DNA from: Siphonodentalium dalli
Taxonomy: Eukaryota; Mollusca; Scaphopoda; Gadilida; Siphonodentaliidae
DNA length: 64,000 nt
Reading direction: 5' to 3'
Assembly: GCA_032622095.1 (NCBI GenBank)
Contig: CP136061.1
Location: forward strand, 1,486,001-1,550,000
The position numbers and the translations under genes are program-made. Below the pieces are notes generated by a model. That model made no database searches. It saw nothing but the letters and a program-made list of their open reading frames with translations, and was not told where the DNA came from. Shown here one piece after another: positions 58,898 to 64,000 of the stretch (positions within the stretch are counted from its first letter, which is position 1; each line of letters starts with the position of its first letter).

Positions 58898-59197
58898 ATT
58901 TAATTTTATCATGTACATTCCTTTGGCGGTTCCACCAGAAGTCCCCAGTTCGAGAGCATGTAGCGTGGTTCCGTACAAGTAACAGACCCTGGTCTTTACA
59001 TGGAACGTACTTCCAGTGCAATTACTATGATATAGACAAAGTTTGTAGCACCGTAGGATGTTCGGCGCCGATATATTCAGAAAGGTTGTACCAACAAGTA
59101 TGATATCCTTGACAATTTCAGGGTATTTGCTTCCACATAGGTTTCCACGGACACACAGCAGAACGATTTTAAGTAGCAGTACCCGTGCGCAATCCAT
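58898..59197 (-). CDS. Secreted PAN/apple-domain protein, first exon
   Basis: On the minus strand an ATG opens a 100-codon exon ending at AAT|GTAAGT (58897-58892). Residues 1-22 (MDCARVLLLKIVLLCVRGNL) form a typical signal peptide. The mature part has CYKLCLYHSNCTGSTFHVKT followed by RVCYLYG, the Cys spacing and C-x-a-f style of a PAN/apple module used in extracellular adhesion proteins. The remaining module(s) would lie on further exons to the left; none was recognised. It sits in the 6.9 kb between the duplicated blocks. Confidence 0.6.
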
Positions 59198-59336
59198 CTT
59201 CCTTGTGGATCAGTGCACTATGGATGCGCTATGGCCTGTTGTTGCTGATTGTCGCATTGATTATATATACCTGATATATGGCATTCTGTTCTCATGGGAG
59301 GCCCGCCGATATATTGCTGTCGCATACTTACCGTAT

Positions 59337-62300
59337 CTGCGGTGTCGCGGAGGGATGTCTGGGCAGATCGGGCATTTGTCTCGTGTGGAGCGGGGTGTGC
59401 TCCACCATGGCGCCCGGTGAAGTGGTATGGCATGGTGGTGGGAATGAGGGTGTTACCACAGTGGTTGGTAGTCGTGGGTAGATTGGAGCTGCATGCATTT
59501 TTTGGACTTCCAAGAAATGTGTGCGGATTTAATATGCACTAGGCTGCCTGTTGCTGTGGGGAAACATATTACAACGCACGCGTGTAACCTGTAAATTATA
59601 TGTATATATGTTAATTGATGTTGTCTAAATGTCATTAATTGATTTACATAGACAATAAACTTGATTGTTGATTGTTGAATAAGTGCTGGTGCGTAACTGT
59701 TCTATTAGTGCATAACATACTGGGGAATAGTAAGCCACCTTGAGATGTGACTCTACTGTTTATTTGAACCACGGGGACGGTCGTGACATTGAAACAAGAC
59801 ACCGTGCACCATTACCAAGCACATAAATTCACAATCAATAATACGTTTTGGCCACCTGTTATGTCATGTTTCCAACTGATAGGTATTTCAGTTCATAATT
59901 TCGACCGAAAGTTGAAAATACTGACTGGACTTTTCATTTTGGTAAGAAACATCACAATTTCACACCAAACACTTGAAAAATCGAACAATTCTAAACTTCC
60001 CAACCGATGGCCATAACATTTCAAATCTCTGTCCGAACGTATAAAACTATTTAACTTATTCATTTTGGTGGAAAAACAAACAAATTCCACACTGGTCACT
60101 TGTTGAAAAATCGGCCATTTACTTTACTCATGTGATAATGTCCCTTACAAGTACACGATCATTCCCTTTTGAAGTTTTGTGATCAACTGTCACCAAAGTT
60201 TAGCAGATACAACGTGTAGCCAAAATGAATAATCGAATCTTATAACAACGAGCTACCAACGCTATACAAGCAGTGGGAGAATGGGATTTGCCTGTGCGGA
60301 ATTGTGTCTCCATTCATAGCATTACCATATTAGCACATGTTACAGGTTACCAGCATACGTGTATAGTAAATGTGGCTATTACCACAAGCTATTCAACAAG
60401 CAAGCCCTAACTAAAGATATGAAATATTCAACATCAGCTCGAGTGTTTTGACTAATTGCCATTCTCCTTGATAGCATATTATATAAGGATTAACTGTCAT
60501 GTGGACAGTTTTTATGGAGATGTAACCGTGAGGTAAGTGGTCATAACTTGTGTAAAACCCGAAGGGTTTTACATACTAGTTATGACCACTTACATCACTT
60601 ACCTCACGATTACGTCGCCAGAAAAACAGTCCACATGACAGTTAATCTTTATATTTATATACATGTATTTAAATTTATTTAAATCGAAAAGTGTATCGTG
60701 ACAAAACCAGCCCAAAATATCCCATAGCACCCTTGGCAAAAGTTATCAGAAACAATTTCTCTTTATGTTGAAACCCGATGATTTATTAAGTCAATCCTGC
60801 GCGAGTCCAAATGCGCCCAAACATTACGCGTTCGTCTTTCCAAACCCAATGACGTGTCGATGTTGTTATGAGGATGCAGTTATTAGCTGTTGCGCATTCA
60901 CAGAGAAATAATTGCAACTAGCCACGTGGGCGCCGACCAATCGGAATGCTGGATTTAGTGATGATCACACTTAGTATGTAAATTTACACATATAACGCCA
61001 AGCAGTCTGTCACAGCGCAATCTTGGTTTTCTTTGTCAGTTATTAGCGCGCGCAGCGTGTATACTGTTCTGCAAATTGTTGAAAGCTGTGGTCCGATGGG
61101 CATTTTATTTATTGATAATTGTTTTTTTTCCGGTTTAAAAGTCGAACTGCGCGACCAGGAGGCCGAGTCCGGTCAAATGTGTAGTTGTGAATTTCATTTC
61201 GTTTATTGTCCTTTACATTATTGGGTCAATAATGTTGATTTTTGGTTTGTGACAAGCTTTGTCAATTACCAATAAAAGACATTTAAAAGATAATTTGTAA
61301 ATCTTATATTTCAACTTTTATAGATATGTTTCGTTCTGCAGCCCACTGATGGTTGTGGTCGGAGACGACCGAGTCGGCCGCCGGTTCATTAATTAGGTGC
61401 TGGTTGTTATTGTTATTTTAACGGAATTCTGAGTGGGTCATTCGTGAAACCAATATATTTTATATTCTATAATTACAATCATGGGTATATAATATATGAT
61501 CTTGAGCGCGTTACCATTTCTGTCTATGATTTTCTTGTCGTTGCTGTATCACGATTTTGTTAGTATGACTGGCAGAGGAAAGCTCGATGTCTGATTTCAC
61601 TTCGAAATGGCTCTGCTGCGCGTAAATACCACTGCATATATAGGTTAAGCCTTTCTCATACTAAATGGATTCGCTCAGACCGTTACAATTGTACATCGGA
61701 ATGGTGTATTATTGATTTCGAGGGATGTTAAGGTGATAAAAGCAGACAACAGATAAATAAACGTGCAGAAGGAGTCCTACTTATCGAGGGAAATGATTAG
61801 AAAATAAGTTCAACAAACTACTCACTAATGATGCTTTAGTATAGAAAGGGTTAGACTTATTATATGAACATTTCCTAAGGGATAACTACTCATCAATTAT
61901 GCTTTAGTATAGAACGAAATAAACCACCATCAGAGCATTTCCTTCGGGATCACAACTCATCAATGATGTTTTAGTATAGAAAGGACTTTTTATCTGAACA
62001 TTTCTTAAGGGATCACTACTCATCAATTATTATGCCCGTCGGGTGTATTCTGTTGTAGAAATTATTGTATCGCATGGGTGCATGGGCGTTTTATCCGAGG
62101 TGTTTGTTTATATCGGTGTTTAACATGTTATTTAATATCGTTTAGTGAACTTTTTCATTTAGTTATACGCGACAAATATCGGCATGTTATATTCTAAATG
62201 AATTGGGATGGTTACTCCTTCGTGCTGTTTGTAAATATTGACTTTTCACTTGCTTGTATAAATGCGGAATATATCGGAGATATGAATAGAGATGTTATTA

Positions 62301-63803
62301 AGAACAGTTCCAACACTGACCCTTCACATTGGTTGTTTATTATACAATGTGGCCTAATTCTAAACATTATTTTTATTTATGTGTACAGAGGATATATCAT
62401 AATACTATATGAATTGAAGAATGTTCAGAAATTACCCCCTCCCTTCATGTGACCATGTTTTAATTGATACTCATGGGGGAGGGGGCATATGATAATTAGT
62501 CCTCATTAGACCATATTTTAATTGACCCTCGTGTGACTATATTGTATTTCACCCCAGTGGGACCGTAGTTTAATCAACACTGATGACACCATATTTTATT
62601 TTAATTAACCCTCATAATGGGACCGTATATTTATTCTTTAATTAAGTCATGTTACCATATTTTAATTGACCTTAATGGGACCATATTTCAATAAATCCCG
62701 ATGGGTCCATATTTGTATTAACCCTCATGGGACGATATTTTAATTAACAATCAAGGTACAATTTTAATTAACCATCATGGGACCATATTTTGTATTAACC
62801 CTGATTGGACGATATATTAATTAACCATCATGGGAGCATATTTTATTTAACCGTGATGTGACCATACTTTAATTTACCCTCATCGGACCATATTTCAATT
62901 AACCCTCTCTGTGTGTGACGAATTTTAATTTACCCTCATGGAACCATAGATGTATTGTAATTAATCCTTTATGAGAGGTCATATCAGGAGATCATTACCT
63001 GAGGCCATTCTTAGATCAGCACTACGCCCTCATAGGGTGTATATTGGCAAGTATTTCTGACCCTGTCGCAGGAGGTGGTGGACTAAATGTGATTAAAACA
63101 TACTCAGTATTTGCGTAATTGGATACCGAGTGTGATTATAAACGTGCTCGTACTTGAACCATGTTACGACGATCGCAAATGATTTCTCTCTCTCTCTCGC
63201 TCTCGCTCGCTCTCTCTCTCCCTCTCTCCCTCTCTCTCTCTCTCTCACCCTCTCTCTCTCTCCGTCTCTCTCTGTCTCTCTCTCTTTCTCTCTCTCTCTC
63301 TCAAATTTATTCCAATTGTAATCGAGGTAGAAACATATATTTCTCAATTTTCACTGTCTTGTTGAAAATTTAAATATCAAAACAATCTTATTTTATATTG
63401 AGTCTAACCTATGTGTTGTTTTCAATCATGCTATGACCCACCCTCACATATAACTACGTCACTGTGGGTTGTTAAAGAACGACATTGAACCGTCAATTGA
63501 ACTAACTGGAGTTCATCGACCAAACATATAAATAGTGCCACGATGCATGCATGGTAGTGTTTATACACAAAATTGCGATAATGACCCATACAATGCGTAT
63601 TAAAGACTAAATAATGTGTTAAATGACTAAAATCTACGTTGACATTGTGCAACTAAGCGTATTATCGTTTTATCATTAATTATTCTCAACCGAAAAACAT
63701 TTACCGCGTAACGCATCGAAAAAGATAGCGCCGCTGGGAAAGCTTGCGGGGATAAATACGTTACAAACATGGTGGAATCGAGAAAGGCGATAAACTTAAT
63801 ATA
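59337..63803. repeat. 4.4 kb direct duplication, copy 2
   Basis: Partner of 48008-52445. Its beginning (TCTGCGGTGTCGCGGAGGGA) lies just upstream of the PAN exon's start side, and it ends at GAAAGGCGATAAACTTAATA. It contains the same retroelement tail (59337-59681), foldback MITE (about 60482-60646), ~60 bp repeat (61820-62030), 26 bp minisatellite (62460-62960) and CT tract (63184-63302). It has ~120 bp at 59901-60019 not in copy 1 and lacks a stretch near 63705 present in copy 1 at about 52317-52355. Confidence 0.9.
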
Positions 63804-63811
63804 ACAATAAC

Positions 63812-63985
63812 ATGATTTTTGAGGGCGTTATGGTTTATTAACGGCCCGGCTGGAATGATTAACAGCACAAGGGCCTATTAGCGGCCCGAGACGAAGTCGA
63901 GGGACGCTAATAGGCCCGAGGGCTGTTAATCATTCCAGAGGGCCGTTAATAAACCATTATGCCCGATGAAATCATGTTATTACTA
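63812..63985. mobile_element. Foldback element at window end
   Basis: AATAACATGATTTTTGAGGG and GGCTGGAATGATTAACAGC pair with GCTGTTAATCATTCCAGAGG and GAAATCATGTTATT around CGAGACGAAGTCGAGG. It follows directly after copy 2, with no counterpart after copy 1. Non-coding. Confidence 0.7.
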
Positions 63986-64000
63986 TTATTACCACAGTTT

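Noticed and set aside
61033-61275. 80-codon frame in duplication copy 2
   Set aside because: A one-base difference in a T-run breaks the same frame in copy 1, and no domain is recognisable.
63093-63373. Glu/Arg- and Ser/Leu-rich frames
   Set aside because: They are translations of the CT microsatellite.

Overview
This window is AT-rich, intron-bearing animal DNA, most likely from a marine or freshwater invertebrate. The reasons are canonical GT/AG splice sites, a C-type lectin exon and a PAN/apple-domain exon, and a dense mix of Helitrons, Penelope-like elements, non-LTR retrotransposons, foldback MITEs and minisatellites. The lineage cannot be fixed from sequence alone. There are no operons and no complete host gene. 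Almost everything recognisable is mobile or repetitive.

Layout. (1) 1-11020 is a giant palindrome with arms 1-5064 and 5957-11020 around an 892 bp loop. Each arm carries the same decayed transposase-like gene with a PHD-like C-terminal finger, an array of 'CCAAGATGGCGGCC' repeats, a nested 430 bp palindromic MITE and a cluster of a GGGCAAAGCGGATCA motif. The loop holds one well-formed candidate host exon. (2) 11.2-16.3 kb is intergenic, with foldback elements, a tRNA-like B-box hairpin and repeated copies of GTGACGGAATYAC. (3) 16.3-22.6 kb holds an 82 bp satellite, a ~175 bp repeat, and a nest of non-autonomous Helitrons whose ends (TC...hairpin...CTAG, inserted between A and T) can be read directly. 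(4) 22.6-27.7 kb is intergenic. (5) 27.8-32.1 kb holds two broken non-LTR retrotransposons on opposite strands. (6) 33.4-35.2 kb has minisatellites and a C-type lectin exon whose splice donor sits in the first unit of a ~47 bp tandem array. (7) 34.7-46.0 kb is a second large palindrome (4.5 kb arms, 2.2 kb loop), each arm carrying two decayed Penelope-like elements. (8) 46.36-47.83 kb is a spacerless palindrome that ends at a 100-N assembly gap. (9) 48.0-52.4 and 59.3-63.8 kb are a 4.4 kb direct duplication. The 6.9 kb between the copies contains candidate spliced exons (+), an array of palindromic TTAAG repeats, and a PAN-domain first exon (-).

The unifying theme is inverted symmetry at every scale, from ~56 bp perfect palindromes to an 11 kb one. 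Some of it is mobile-element biology, because arms differ by substitutions and share old frameshifts. Some may be assembly artefact: the spacerless palindrome at the gap differs between arms only by homopolymer length where I compared it. At palindrome 2 the direction of duplication can be inferred, because Penelope coding continues past the arm edge on the left side only.
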